Source of the DNA: Cyanosarcina radialis HA8281-LM2
Lineage (GTDB): Bacteria > Cyanobacteriota > Cyanobacteriia > Cyanobacteriales > CCAP-1448
Length of the DNA stretch: 64,000 nucleotides
Assembly: GCA_019359615.1 (NCBI GenBank)
Contig: JAHHHA010000027.1
Coordinates: 20,525-84,524, forward strand
Direction: 5' to 3'
Positions 54,118-63,018 of this stretch are shown piece after piece. The translations under genes and the position numbers were made by a program. The first letter of the stretch is position 1; every line of letters starts with the position of its first letter. The notes under the pieces are model-generated. The model did not search any database and had not been told where the DNA came from. It was given only the letters and a program-made list of their open reading frames with translations.

Positions 54118-54657
54118 CTATTTTAAGTCAAGCAAACCACTCTCTTTCAGTTTAGGATTGAAGCGGATTTCTACTAAAACTCCACGAGATTTTAGTTCTA
54201 TTAAAATTTTTTCTTCAACTCGACGAGCAATGTTTTTTAAAAGTTTAGATTGTCCTAATTCGTCTAAAGATGAATAGCGATCGCGCTCTTCATCTGTCAT
54301 ATCAACTCTAGCATCGATCGGTTGATTCCATTTAGCTTCATCGACATCGTTACCGCTGGGCATAGTCTGATTTTCTGCGATCCAAGCATTTTTAATATTG
54401 TCTAATAAAGTTCGATTTGGCCGTTCGATGCTTTGAAATTTCAACCAATAACAGTTTTGCGGTTGGCGAACTAGGTGCTGTTTGAGGCTGAGATAAATAT
54501 CGCGGGAGTAACCAACTAATTGCAGGATTCGATCGTTATTAAAAATGGCATATACGCCAATTTTACCCTGCAACTCTTCGGGAAGTTGGCCGCTGTTATC
54601 GATGTAAGGAATGTATGGCAAACTAGAAAAGGATGGAATATCGGTTTCAGGAATCAT
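54118..54657 (-). CDS. GIY-YIG-like nuclease family protein
   Basis: A 179-aa protein. Near residue 34 GVYAIFNNDRILQLVGYSRD resembles the GIY-YIG core, with Tyr residues and the Arg of YSRD kept, and Asn in TLLDNIKNAWI. The rest is helical and charged (KNIARRVEEKILIELKSRG). Cyanobacterial members are annotated as GIY-YIG proteins of unknown function. It follows the tRNA gene on the opposite strand. Confidence 0.7.
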   Translation of the reverse strand: MIPETDIPSFSSLPYIPYIDNSGQLPEELQGKIGVYAIFNNDRILQLVGYSRDIYLSLKQHLVRQPQNCYWLKFQSIERPNRTLLDNIKNAWIAENQTMPSGNDVDEAKWNQPIDARVDMTDEERDRYSSLDELGQSKLLKNIARRVEEKILIELKSRGVLVEIRFNPKLKESGLLDLK

Positions 54658-54680
54658 CGATCGTTGGAGTTCTAAAGTTT

Positions 54681-55019
54681 TTAGCGATCTTGCGATCGGA
54701 TTTTACGGTAAATTGCGCACAGACGACTAGGATTAAAAATTTTAGCTACAAACATGAAGTTAGGCGGAACGTTAATAATGATGTAATCGTCAGAATTGTG
54801 ATATTTTTCAAATTCAGCAGGCATCCCTTTGGGAGTTGCTAAGCTGTAGGGAACAGGCTGAAAAAGTAAGTGAGTAAATTCGACTGTTTTGCAGTTAGCT
54901 TGTTCGACAATTTGCTCTACAAACTTCTGACCTTGCAATAGATCGACCAGAGTTTGTCTGGCATCTGGATCGAGAGTAAAACTGCCATCAAAGTTATTAA
55001 CTATTTTGAGTCGTGCCAT
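54681..55019 (-). CDS. Hypothetical protein
   Basis: A 112-aa protein starting MARLKIVNNFDGSFTLDPDA (ATG at 55017-55019). It is soluble, with a helical segment (RQTLVDLLQGQKFVEQIVEQ) and a beta-rich end (YIIINVPPNFMFVAKIF). No family recognised. It is 23 bp before the GIY-YIG-like gene on the same strand and likely in the same transcript. Confidence 0.65.
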   Translation of the reverse strand: MARLKIVNNFDGSFTLDPDARQTLVDLLQGQKFVEQIVEQANCKTVEFTHLLFQPVPYSLATPKGMPAEFEKYHNSDDYIIINVPPNFMFVAKIFNPSRLCAIYRKIRSQDR

Positions 55020-55087
55020 GGTGGAATTATGAATGGTGAATGATGAAAAAATGTATATCACTCTATAGGCTTGAAGCTAAATAATTT

Positions 55088-55537
55088 TTATGGTAAAAAG
55101 TCAGAATTGAGAATTCGATCGAGGTCATAAACACACTCTTCTGAAAAAACCTCGATCGGCAATTGAGTTTCATTGCTAGCAGCTTTCCGTCCTCGCAGAT
55201 AGGACTCGGCTAAAACTGCTTCTAGATCGGGCTTGAGGCTGGGACTATCTAACAGCAAATCGGCAATCCTGTTTCGCTGTTCGTCAATGGTATTCAGCCA
55301 AGAGTTACTGCGTAAATTAGACTGATATTGCCATTTAAGCAAATGCTGCAATAATACTTCCAATCGGCTTTTTAACTCCCTGCGATCCGATCGTCCCAAG
55401 CTTTCAAGCTCATCAACTACAGCCTCCCAATCGACGCGATCGAACTTTCTAGCCCGAATCAGTTGCGCGGTTCGATCGATCCAGGAGGCAAAGTCAGTTT
55501 CGTACAGGCGAAGCTCGGTTGGGGATATTTGGTTCAT
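55088..55537 (-). CDS. DUF29 family protein
   Basis: A 149-aa protein with the DUF29 pattern: LYETDFASWIDRTAQLIRAR, FDRVDWEAVVDELESLGRSD and LLQHLLKWQYQSNLRSNSWL. DUF29 is common in many copies in cyanobacterial genomes; function unknown. ATG at 55535-55537. The right end of TnpB copy B is 36 bp upstream, so its expression may start inside the element. Confidence 0.88.
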   Translation of the reverse strand: MNQISPTELRLYETDFASWIDRTAQLIRARKFDRVDWEAVVDELESLGRSDRRELKSRLEVLLQHLLKWQYQSNLRSNSWLNTIDEQRNRIADLLLDSPSLKPDLEAVLAESYLRGRKAASNETQLPIEVFSEECVYDLDRILNSDFLP

Positions 55538-55573
55538 GGCTTCTTTTCCTAGTGAAGCTATTGTACTTCGATC

Positions 55574-56934
55574 GTGACATCTTCCCGACAACGACCCTAA
55601 CGGTTACGGTGCGGGCTTCCCAAGATCGCTCTTGAGCTTTCCTGCTTCATCGGGACTCCCAGGCAGTTTTCCTCCACAGGCAGTATCGCCGACTGTCCAT
55701 CGGCTACAAGTACAAGACCTCGCTGCACGACCACTTGAGCAGCAGCAACATCTCGGTCAGTCGTATATCCACATTCACCGCAATGATGCACCCGTTGGCT
55801 CAGTTCCTTGTTTCCAGTATGTGTCGCACACTGCGGACAAGTCTGACTTGTCCCATGAGGATCGACCTTGGCAAAGTAGACCCCACGCTTCCAGCACACC
55901 CATTTGAGGATTTCTAAGAAACTACCCCAAGCGGCATCCAGACAATGTTTTGCCAGCATCCCGCGACTCATCATCTTGAGGTTCAGATCCTCAGCGAAGA
56001 TGATGCCAGCGATGTCGCAAAGCTTGTGAGCGGTCAGGAAGTGGAACTCCCGACGAACGTTGTAGATATGTTCGTGCAGTTGGCGAATCTTAGCTTGCGC
56101 TTTCCGATAGTTGGCAGAACCCTTTTTCTTCTTTCTCAATTTACGTTGCAGCCATCGAAGCTGGCTTTGTAAATCCGCGAAAAAGCGAGGGCGTTCTACC
56201 ATCTCTCCCGTCGATACAGCCAAGAATTTTTCCAATCCCAGATCGATGCCAATGGGTTCGCCATGAGGTATCGGTTCGGGAACGTTGACATCCGCTGCTA
56301 TAATCAGTTGGGCATACCAGCCCGACGACTTGAATACCACTCGCACTTGTTTTACTTTAAACCCGTCTGGGATAGGTCTGTGCAAGTTGATGGGCATGGC
56401 TCCCACCTTGGGCAGTTTGATTTCCAATCCATTGACGGGATGCGATTTGAACTGGGGAAACACAAGCGAGCGATACTGACCGAACTTCTTAAATCGAGGG
56501 AATCCAAATCCTCTTTCTTGCCTGAACTTGAACGACTTATCCAGTCGCTTCAAGGCATCTTGCAAGACCTGAGAATGAACTGCTTTGAGTTCTGGAATCT
56601 CCTCTTTCGCCTTGGTCAGCGCGTTTTGCTGTTGGTAGTAATCGGGATATGGTGCGTCACCAGGAATGATGTATTCGTTCCTGATGCTGCAAGCATTGAC
56701 CGGAGATTTACGCGAATTTATCCAGTCCTTGCGCTCTGCCAAGGCGTAGTTATACACGCGGCGGCATCGCTCCAACCAGTCAAGCATTTGTGCTTCTTGG
56801 TCGAGTCCTGGGTAGATTCGATAACTGTAGGTCAAATTCAACATATTCATATTCTAACAGATTTGTATTTTTTGTTAGAACCACACGTAGTATAGTTACA
56901 GCGAGGGACTTATAGCTCCCCGAACCCGTCAATA
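55574..56934 (-). mobile_element. TnpB-only IS605-type element, copy B
   Basis: The second copy of the element at 32948-34297, in reverse orientation. Right end GATGTCAC ends at 55574. The left side shares TTAACTA-TGA-GGGTTCG and a stem-loop TTCTAACA/TGTTAGAA near 56853-56882 with copy A. TTAAC at 56935-56939 is the possible target motif left of the element. No tnpA. Confidence 0.75.
55597..56844 (-). CDS. tnpB: TnpB RNA-guided nuclease, copy B
   Basis: A 415-aa homologue of copy A, nearly the same throughout. RuvC residues are intact (GIDLGLEKF, FAEDLNLKM, TTDRDVAAAQ) and the zinc ribbon CPQC...CGECGYTT is complete. ATG at 56844 corresponds to the copy A start; an ATG two codons upstream adds MN. 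The 3' ends differ over the last dozen residues. The reRNA should be made from the 3' end outwards, with a guide just past 55574. Confidence 0.95.
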   Translation of the reverse strand: MLNLTYSYRIYPGLDQEAQMLDWLERCRRVYNYALAERKDWINSRKSPVNACSIRNEYIIPGDAPYPDYYQQQNALTKAKEEIPELKAVHSQVLQDALKRLDKSFKFRQERGFGFPRFKKFGQYRSLVFPQFKSHPVNGLEIKLPKVGAMPINLHRPIPDGFKVKQVRVVFKSSGWYAQLIIAADVNVPEPIPHGEPIGIDLGLEKFLAVSTGEMVERPRFFADLQSQLRWLQRKLRKKKKGSANYRKAQAKIRQLHEHIYNVRREFHFLTAHKLCDIAGIIFAEDLNLKMMSRGMLAKHCLDAAWGSFLEILKWVCWKRGVYFAKVDPHGTSQTCPQCATHTGNKELSQRVHHCGECGYTTDRDVAAAQVVVQRGLVLVADGQSAILPVEENCLGVPMKQESSRAILGSPHRNR

Positions 56935-57377
56935 GTTAACCTTAAGGATCTGACTGGCAATCGATCGGCGATCGAAAACTACACAAAAGGGTAGGACACT
57001 TCCTCTAAGATCTCGCTTACAACAGAATTATGCACTGGATGGGAGTTGTATTGCTGTGTTCCATTGCTGGATCTAGAAGGAGAGCGACGACATAGATCTA
57101 GACAGTGCCAATCTCAAAATAATCAGACGGTTGTGGAGTTTCTGTCGCTTCCTCCACTTCGTCGCTACCGATGGAAGGCTAAACCCTTCATCAGAGCAGT
57201 CAGAGGTAGGGAACGTCAGGATTATTTGAGAGATCTATTTACGCTGGCGGTTAAAACCTCAGCTTGGCAGTCTTTCGTCCGCTTGCACGGACTCAAAAAT
57301 TAACGGGATTTTAAAACCAGATTTGAGATGAAGTGTAAAACGATCGCACGCATCAATTAGTTGTTTGGAGAAATACA
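56935..57377. other. Spacer with no convincing gene
   Basis: A frame at 57046-57303 could give an 85-aa protein (starts MYCCVPLLDLEGERRHR), but it has no family resemblance, no ribosome-binding site and odd composition. The region may be degraded DNA beside the TnpB element. GGAG before 57378 serves the next gene. Confidence 0.5.
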
Positions 57378-57887
57378 ATGAAAATTAAATTAAGGAATAA
57401 TTTTACTCAAGCTTTAGTTCTTTCGGGATTAACTTTGATTTGTAGTTCTATTCCTAATGCTGACGCTAAGCAAAGCGGAACGATTCTTGCTCAAACTTCT
57501 TTAGAAACAGAGCGATCGATCGAACTTAAAAGGCTAACGTGCCGATATTTGCCCTCTGCGAGTGTTTTTGGTAGAACAGAGCTATTTTTTGGTTCTTTAA
57601 AACCCAATGGTTCTCAAGTTTCTGAGGCTGAATTTCAAGCATTTCTCAATCGGGAAATTACGCCTCGGTTTCCAGATGGGTTGACTTTGCTAACTGGTTT
57701 GGGGCAATTTAAAAACTCGCAGGGATTTATTATTAGAGAGCGATCGCGGCAGTTGATTTTGCTCTACCCGATCGATCGAGCTAGAGATAGCAACGGTAAA
57801 ATCGAGCAGATCCGCAAAGCTTACAATAGTGCTTTTCAACAAGAATCTGTCCTCCGCACCGACGAGATATCTTGCGTTTCTTTTTAA
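57378..57887 (+). CDS. Secreted DUF3574 protein
   Basis: A 169-aa exported protein. The signal peptide (about 1-30) ends near NADA. The mature part carries the DUF3574 pattern: TELFFGSLKPNGSQVSEAEF, FLNREITPRFPDGLTLLTGL, SQGFIIRERSRQLILLYP. Two Cys (LTCRYLP, EISCVSF) may form a disulfide. Function unknown. GGAG nine bases upstream of the ATG. Confidence 0.82.
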   Translation: MKIKLRNNFTQALVLSGLTLICSSIPNADAKQSGTILAQTSLETERSIELKRLTCRYLPSASVFGRTELFFGSLKPNGSQVSEAEFQAFLNREITPRFPDGLTLLTGLGQFKNSQGFIIRERSRQLILLYPIDRARDSNGKIEQIRKAYNSAFQQESVLRTDEISCVSF

Positions 57888-57939
57888 TCGATCGCTTTGT
57901 TTTTTAGATCTATTTTCAGAGCGATCGTCAAGTAAAAAA

Positions 57940-58122
57940 CTACCTGAAAGGGTAGTACGTATTCTTGGAGTTATCGATTACAACATAAATAGAGAACGAT
58001 ACAAAGGTTAATAAAGAGTAACCACCTACAGCTAGGATAAAAATTATGGCGCAGGAAAAGATTACTACGTCTCTCAAAATAAAGAGTAACCACTCTTGTT
58101 TGAGTTCCTGTCTTGCCTGCAT
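57940..58122 (-). CDS. 60-aa membrane peptide, third gene of a micro-operon
   Basis: Starts MQARQELKQEWLLFILRDVV. A hydrophobic span of about 35 residues (VVIFSCAIIFILAVGGYSLL and on) could form one long or two short membrane helices; the ends are charged. ATG at 58120-58122 lies five bases after the stop of the 39-aa frame, with GAGAG in the gap. Small hydrophobic peptide in an operon with a ribbon-helix-helix protein suggests a toxin or membrane effector, but this is inference. Confidence 0.5.
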   Translation of the reverse strand: MQARQELKQEWLLFILRDVVIFSCAIIFILAVGGYSLLTFVSFSIYVVIDNSKNTYYPFR

Positions 58123-58127
58123 CTCTC

Positions 58128-58247
58128 TCAGATGCGATCGAGTTCTGCATCTTCTACAGATTGTAAGTTAGCTGAGGAAACAACCATAGGATTGCTTCCT
58201 AGCTGGTTTCCAACATCTAAGGAGACATTAACTTTACCTTTGGCCAT
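58128..58247 (-). CDS. 39-aa peptide, second gene of a micro-operon
   Basis: Starts MAKGKVNVSLDVGNQLGSNP and ends VEDAELDRI. It begins five bases after the RHH stop codon and ends five bases before the next ATG, so spacing argues for translation by coupling. The basic N-terminus and acidic C-terminus have no recognised family. No Cys. Too short for a normal gene finder. Confidence 0.5.
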   Translation of the reverse strand: MAKGKVNVSLDVGNQLGSNPMVVSSANLQSVEDAELDRI

Positions 58248-58252
58248 GTTGG

Positions 58253-58489
58253 TTAGTCGTGAGAGATTCCCACGATTTCAGTATCAAGCTCTTGATTTCG
58301 ATTGGCAATCCAAATTGTCTTACCCTCCTTCTCAGCTTCTACAGCAACTTTCAACAGAGATATCGCTTTAATAAGTACGTCTGCTGTGTCTCCATGTAGT
58401 TGTTGAGACAAGTTATTTAAAGTCTGATAGAGTTCGGCTGACACATCTAAACTAAGCTGAACTCGCTGTTCTTGTGTTTGTATGGTCAT
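58253..58489 (-). CDS. Ribbon-helix-helix (CopG/Arc-like) protein
   Basis: A 78-aa protein. RVQLSLDVSAELYQTLNNLS is the beta strand and helix A of an RHH fold; TADVLIKAISLLKVAVEAEK is helix B. The tail is charged. The ribosome-binding site GAGGAGGT before the ATG is strong. Direct repeats ACTGCAAA/ACTGCGAT upstream may be operators. It probably represses its own operon, like antitoxins of this fold. Confidence 0.8.
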   Translation of the reverse strand: MTIQTQEQRVQLSLDVSAELYQTLNNLSQQLHGDTADVLIKAISLLKVAVEAEKEGKTIWIANRNQELDTEIVGISHD

Positions 58490-58636
58490 TATTTTACCTC
58501 CTCGCGCTTCTTACTTATATGTTAAACTGCAAAACTGCGATCGAGCGTTGCCAGGAGCAGGTTCATTGATGGATCGAGGCGATCGCTCTTACTGGTAAGT
58601 GATAAATTAATGAAAATAGCCAGCCGCCAGTAACCA

Positions 58637-59083
58637 ATGACCGAGTATTTACCCAACCCTGAGAATAGGTTTCCCAAGTGCGTGCGAATGGAATTGGAAT
58701 TAGTTCCAGTTTCTCCATCAGGACTTATAGTTCGACTCCTACAAAAAGTTAAATATAAGGATTTTCAAGTAAAAGCAACAGGAACGCTAACCGAACCAAT
58801 TTGGATTTTTGAGGTCAAAACAGGCAAGGAAATTTTGCAAGGCTTACTCCAGAATACGCCACTAGCTACAATCGATGTCACAGCAAAACCTTGTAAGTTG
58901 GTACCAATTTTTAATGTCACTCGTCCCGAACATATCTGTATAACTGATGGTGCTTATCTTGGGACGAGCAACATTAGTAAAAAAAAGACAGCCGTAATCG
59001 AAAGAGGTATTATTCGTCGTTTGCTAGAGGGAAGATTAAAGGAGAAACCCTATCTCAGTCGGGTAGAATTGACATATGGATAG
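58637..59083 (+). CDS. Hypothetical protein upstream of a pentapeptide-repeat protein
   Basis: A 148-aa soluble protein: [60 protein letters not shown]. The [25 protein letters not shown] stretch is a strong conserved-looking core but I cannot name the family. Its last eight bases overlap the next gene (ATGGATAG), implying coupling. Confidence 0.7.
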   Translation: MTEYLPNPENRFPKCVRMELELVPVSPSGLIVRLLQKVKYKDFQVKATGTLTEPIWIFEVKTGKEILQGLLQNTPLATIDVTAKPCKLVPIFNVTRPEHICITDGAYLGTSNISKKKTAVIERGIIRRLLEGRLKEKPYLSRVELTYG

Positions 59084-59399
59084 TAAAAAATTTGCCTTGG
59101 AAGTTCAAGACCTGATTGCACGGGTCGAGAATGCAAACACCGAAAAACTATCTGAACTAGCAAAAATAGCTGGTCTGAATCTGGCTGAAGATTTTGTGGG
59201 TGTCGATCTCAGTGGCGAAGATTTAAGTCAGGATAACTTGAGTGGTGCTAACTTGAGTCATGCCAACCTGAGTGGTGTCAACCTATGGGGGTCCGACCTG
59301 AGTGGTGCCAACCTGAGTGGTGCCAACCTGAGTGGTGCCAACCTGAGTGGTGCTAACTTAAGTGATGCCAGGACAGATAAGGCAGTGATGCCAGGGTAG
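59076..59399 (+). CDS. Pentapeptide-repeat protein
   Basis: A 107-aa protein. Residues 1-40 are helical ([20 protein letters not shown]). From about residue 41 come ten A(N/D)LSG-type pentapeptides ([20 protein letters not shown] and on), which would stack as a right-handed beta helix. The repeat DNA (CCAACCTGAGTGGTG) is almost identical in successive units, showing recent expansion. Role unknown; coupled to the preceding gene. Confidence 0.87.
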   Translation: MDSKKFALEVQDLIARVENANTEKLSELAKIAGLNLAEDFVGVDLSGEDLSQDNLSGANLSHANLSGVNLWGSDLSGANLSGANLSGANLSGANLSDARTDKAVMPG

Positions 59400-59578
59400 A
59401 TAAGGCTGATTTCAGCTATAGCAGAGGAATTTCTAAATCAATGAAGATCGACCTAATTAGATGAGGAGCAATCTTTGAAGATTCTCCAGGCGATCGCTCT
59501 GAAATTCTTTCTCCTTGATAAGCCCTAGCAAATAAAATTCGTCCCCACCCAGGCAAGACCCAGGCAGGGATATCGAGT

Positions 59579-61780
59579 TTAATGCACCAATTCGATCGCT
59601 CTTTTGGTCAATAAGTCAGCCGTCAAGCCGTTGAATGCCATCAATTCTCCGGCGCTGGCGGTAGTTTCTCCCCGTTTCCAGGCAAAGGTATCGCGGGGGC
59701 AAGTGCTTCGCAGCATCACGGGTTCGAGCATCCCGGAAGCACCACCAGTTACGCCAATTAAGGCATCGCCGCCAAACAACCGCGCAAATCCGGCATCGTC
59801 TAAAAAACCGCCGTCGGGTTCCGAACAAGTATTCCATGCAGTGTCGTGGGGACGGTACAATCGCCGAGGACTGACAATAGAAACGATCCGCACCCCAATC
59901 TCTTCGGTTTCTAAGTAGGCAGCAGCCTCAAATACGGGCATCAGCATCATGTCGCCGATGACGGCAAACACCACCTTTTTCTCGCCTTCGACTTCGTGCA
60001 GCACGGTAGCCCCTTCTTGCAAAGCTAGGCGAGTTTGGTCGAAGGTAGTGTGAATTGGCAAGGGCGATTTACTCGCAGTAATCACGACCCCTTTATTTTT
60101 AGTCGTCAGCGCCCACTCGTAGCAAACTTGGATGCTATTGGCATCCGGCGGAAATAGAGGGAACACATTGCCATTGCGCATCATGGCGGCGAAGTAAGCT
60201 TCGATTTCTGGGCGTTGGTGAGTCCAACCGTTGCGCCCTTGTTCCAACGCGCCAGCAGTGAATAAAGTAATAGTCGAAGGAGTGGGACGGCGCAATTCTG
60301 CCATTGCTTGCGTTACCGTCTGCCAAATCGGTAAACCGTTGATGGCGAAGGATTCATAAGAACACCAAAGAGTTCGCGCCCCCATCAAAGACAAGCCCAC
60401 AGCTAGCCCCGCACAGGCATCTTCGCTCAAAGGTTCGTAAACTTGTCCCTCTGGCTGTTGGTTGTATAGCGGATCGGTAGTAGGATGAATAATTTTGAGT
60501 GCCTGGTTGATATTAGCAATCCCAGAGGCTTCGTTGCCATCGGCATTGGAAACGAGGAAGTTGCGATCGATATTTCCCACTTTACCTACCAATCGCCCCA
60601 TAGCAGTAGTCGAGACTTTGGGATGTTCTTCGCCTATAGCAAACTCTTCTAAAGGCAATTGTCCTAAATCTGATAGCTCTAATTGAAATTCCGTCACCAC
60701 CATCTTCGCCGCCGGACCGCCGCCGGACCGTTCGCAGTTGTGACGGATCAGTTGCCAAGCTTCTGGGTTGAGGGCGCGAGTTTGCAGGGCGCTGACGATT
60801 TCGGGATTCGAGAGGGTATGCTGGGCGTAAAGATTGTGAGATTTCGCCCCTCTAGCGTGAACTCCAGCCCCTTTAAGCTGCTTGATGATGAATACTGTTA
60901 GCTTGCCGCTGAGAGCAGAACGGGCCGCCTCGTCAATTCCTGCTAACACCCCTTTAGTAAAAGCGAGCCGCTGTTCCCACGAGAAAGCCGTACTATCGAC
61001 GTAATCGCCAGGTTGGTTTTTGTCGTCAAAGTCTTTGGCATCGACTAGCACCACCTCTTGAAAGCCATTACCGTGCCAGTAGGCCATCATTTGCTCGTTA
61101 GTCTTGGTAGAAACCATGCTGTGGTGTTCCTGGCTGTAACCGTTCCACACCAAGACGGGCAAGAAGTTAGTCACCCCAGGATAAGCCGTGTGGAAGTGAG
61201 CCATGCTGCTCATCACATAAGGTTCGCCGAAACCGCCATCGCCCACAGTGAAGGGGAAAAGCTTGTCTTTGTTGAGCAAAGCCGCTGCCATGGCGAAATG
61301 TTGCCCTTGTCCGAGGGGACCAGCGGGGGCGAGAATGCCGGGAATGTAGCCAGAAAGGTGTCCTAACAGCCCGTGTTTTTCCCGGAAGCGATCGCGCAAT
61401 TGCTGTACCGTGTGTATGCCCATGTCTTCGAGCGATCGATCTAAGAACATGGCGCTGTAAAATCCGGGAGCGTGATGTCCCACTTCGGTAATGATATTTT
61501 TGTAGCCCAGCATCACCAAAGAGGCATAAGCTTCGGCTTGACTGGCAAACCCGCCTGGGTGCCCTGAAGCTTTAGAGCCAGTAACTTGCAGCGTCAGGTA
61601 GCGCAAAGCGTCTGCCAAAAGTAAGGTTTGAAAAACTGCTTGCGGATCTTCAGGAGAATTTATCGCGATACTTCCTTCAGCGATCGCGGGCGCGTTTCCA
61701 TACGTCTCAAAATTCGGCAGCGGTTCGCCAAAATATTGAATTCCTTCACAAAAAGCCGGAGCCTGAGCGATGGCGGTCAT
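59579..61780 (-). CDS. xfp: Phosphoketolase-family enzyme
   Basis: A 733-aa thiamine-diphosphate enzyme. HHAPGFYSAMFLDRSLEDMG, HLSGYIPGILAPAGPLGQGQ, TVGDGGFGEPYVMSSMAHFH and WNGYSQEHHSMVS are in the N-terminal half; SNADGNEASGIANINQALKI, YEPLSEDACAGLAVGLSLMG and GRNGWTHQRPEIEAYFAAMM in the second. It is the second, divergent cyanobacterial type of XFP, expected to split xylulose-5-P or fructose-6-P to acetyl-P. Slightly shorter than classical XFP (about 790 aa). ATG at 61778-61780 (MTAIAQAPAF). Confidence 0.85.
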   Translation of the reverse strand: MTAIAQAPAFCEGIQYFGEPLPNFETYGNAPAIAEGSIAINSPEDPQAVFQTLLLADALRYLTLQVTGSKASGHPGGFASQAEAYASLVMLGYKNIITEVGHHAPGFYSAMFLDRSLEDMGIHTVQQLRDRFREKHGLLGHLSGYIPGILAPAGPLGQGQHFAMAAALLNKDKLFPFTVGDGGFGEPYVMSSMAHFHTAYPGVTNFLPVLVWNGYSQEHHSMVSTKTNEQMMAYWHGNGFQEVVLVDAKDFDDKNQPGDYVDSTAFSWEQRLAFTKGVLAGIDEAARSALSGKLTVFIIKQLKGAGVHARGAKSHNLYAQHTLSNPEIVSALQTRALNPEAWQLIRHNCERSGGGPAAKMVVTEFQLELSDLGQLPLEEFAIGEEHPKVSTTAMGRLVGKVGNIDRNFLVSNADGNEASGIANINQALKIIHPTTDPLYNQQPEGQVYEPLSEDACAGLAVGLSLMGARTLWCSYESFAINGLPIWQTVTQAMAELRRPTPSTITLFTAGALEQGRNGWTHQRPEIEAYFAAMMRNGNVFPLFPPDANSIQVCYEWALTTKNKGVVITASKSPLPIHTTFDQTRLALQEGATVLHEVEGEKKVVFAVIGDMMLMPVFEAAAYLETEEIGVRIVSIVSPRRLYRPHDTAWNTCSEPDGGFLDDAGFARLFGGDALIGVTGGASGMLEPVMLRSTCPRDTFAWKRGETTASAGELMAFNGLTADLLTKRAIELVH

Positions 61781-62044
61781 AATCTCAGAATACCTCGTTA
61801 ACAAACTGCACCCTAGCTAGGCTTTGAGGGCGACAATCTCGATCCTACAATTACGGCCGTGCGATCGACGGCTAAATTTCTCCGCCTCGCTATTGCTTTT
61901 CCTTGGAATATCTTATTGTTGCAATTGCCTTCGATCGATACTTTGGGGAAGAAGTTCAGGAGTTCAGGAAGTGTGAAGTGTTGAGTGTTGAGTTGTCAGT
62001 TGTCAGTAGTTAATTTTTCTCTCTGCTCCTCTGCTCCCTCGCTC

Positions 62045-62076
62045 CCCATCTCCCCATCTCCCCATCTCCCCCTCCC
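62045..62076. repeat. CTCCCCAT tandem repeats
   Basis: About four copies of the octamer also found at 22741-22788, just past the zinc-ribbon gene. Confidence 0.85.
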
Positions 62077-62082
62077 AAGTAT

Positions 62083-62457
62083 TTACTTCTGGGCAGCGAT
62101 CGCAGCGATGATGCTAATAGCAATCAGCACGGCTAGGGTTAGCAGTCTTTGATGGCGCTGACACCAAATCCGCAGAGATCGCCCCCAATCGGAGGGCTGC
62201 TTGGGTGGTTCTGGTGGGGGAGTGCGATCGCGATACAGCGTACACTCGATCGCATACGGACGCTGGGGAAAGTTACACGTATCGTCGGCGTGGTAGAGAC
62301 AGGTATCGCAAAGATATTCGTCTTTATTAGCGCGATGCAAAGGCATACCGGGATGCCCGAAAGCTTTCAATTCCACGCGACAGTAAGGGCAGGCTGTGGC
62401 TTGGTCGCTAACTTTTTGATGGCATTTAGGACAAGTAGGCACGATCCCAATTTCCAA
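62083..62457 (-). CDS. Zinc-ribbon protein with C-terminal membrane anchor
   Basis: A 124-aa protein. Two zinc-ribbon sets: CPKCHQKVSDQATACPYC (residues 9-26) and CDTCLYHADDTC (about 50-61). A single membrane helix is at the C-terminus (LLTLAVLIAISIIAAIAA). TTG at 62457 gives MEIGIVPTCPK; GTG at 62442 (VPTCPK) is an alternative start. Function unknown; tail-anchored topology with the zinc domains in the cytoplasm. Confidence 0.75.
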   Translation of the reverse strand: MEIGIVPTCPKCHQKVSDQATACPYCRVELKAFGHPGMPLHRANKDEYLCDTCLYHADDTCNFPQRPYAIECTLYRDRTPPPEPPKQPSDWGRSLRIWCQRHQRLLTLAVLIAISIIAAIAAQK

Positions 62458-62879
62458 TTAACAATTCGCAATTCGCAATTTCTTTTAGCCTAGCTTGACG
62501 AGCGAGATTATTGGCGATCGATTTGGGAAAACCATATTTTCGTCTGCGATCGTTCTTTGCAAATCAGAATTATCAAGAGCTTAGACAGACGAAGCGATCC
62601 AGAGATCGATCGCTTGCTGATTCCCTTCTGCGAGTTTCGGCGTGCCCATTTTTGCTGGGGTTTTTAAGGCGAAGCCAGCTACGGATAATGTTGCTAGAAG
62701 CCATGGCTGTTAGGGGATAGAACTATAACTCAGAATTTTCTGTTTGACCATGTTATTTTTACCAGTTTTTTTGGGCAATCTAAATTTAGAGATTTGTAGT
62801 TTTGTTAGGCAATAGCAGGCAATAATTCATCACCATCAATGGGGTGAGAAGCTGCTATTTCAAGTTTTTACTATTGGCG
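62458..62879. other. Spacer without a supported gene
   Basis: AATTCGCA repeats at 62460-62480. A 69-codon frame at 62511-62720 has no family resemblance. Nothing else seen. Confidence 0.5.
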
Positions 62880-63018
62880 ATACGTGCTACGCACAGGAGG
62901 ACGCGGTTCCGTCGTCGCACGGCGGAACTCCAGCGTCCGTCACTACGCCAACGGGCGTGTAATTTCTTGATTCACCGCAGGGAGTTTAACCGTAGGTTAA
63001 ACTCCCTGCGGTTTTTTT
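62880..63018 (+). ncRNA. Candidate small RNA ending in a strong terminator
   Basis: From about 62880 the sequence is unusually structured and GC-rich (GGACGCGGTTCCGTCGTCGC, then ACTACGCCAACGGGCGTG) with no reading frame, and it ends in a perfect intrinsic terminator. No protein gene lies between 62458 and here on the plus strand that could use it. The 5' end is a guess. It could also be a decayed repeat. Confidence 0.35.
62975..63018 (+). terminator. Perfect 17-bp hairpin followed by seven T
   Basis: CCGCAGGGAGTTTAACC (62975-62991) pairs exactly with GGTTAAACTCCCTGCGG (62995-63011) around GTA, then TTTTTTTA. This is the strongest intrinsic terminator in the window. Confidence 0.9.

Noticed and set aside
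57046..57303. 85-codon frame between TnpB copy B and the DUF3574 gene
   Set aside because: No ribosome-binding site, no family resemblance, odd composition; likely degraded DNA.
62511..62720. 69-codon frame after the zinc-ribbon gene
   Set aside because: No start signal and no recognisable protein pattern.
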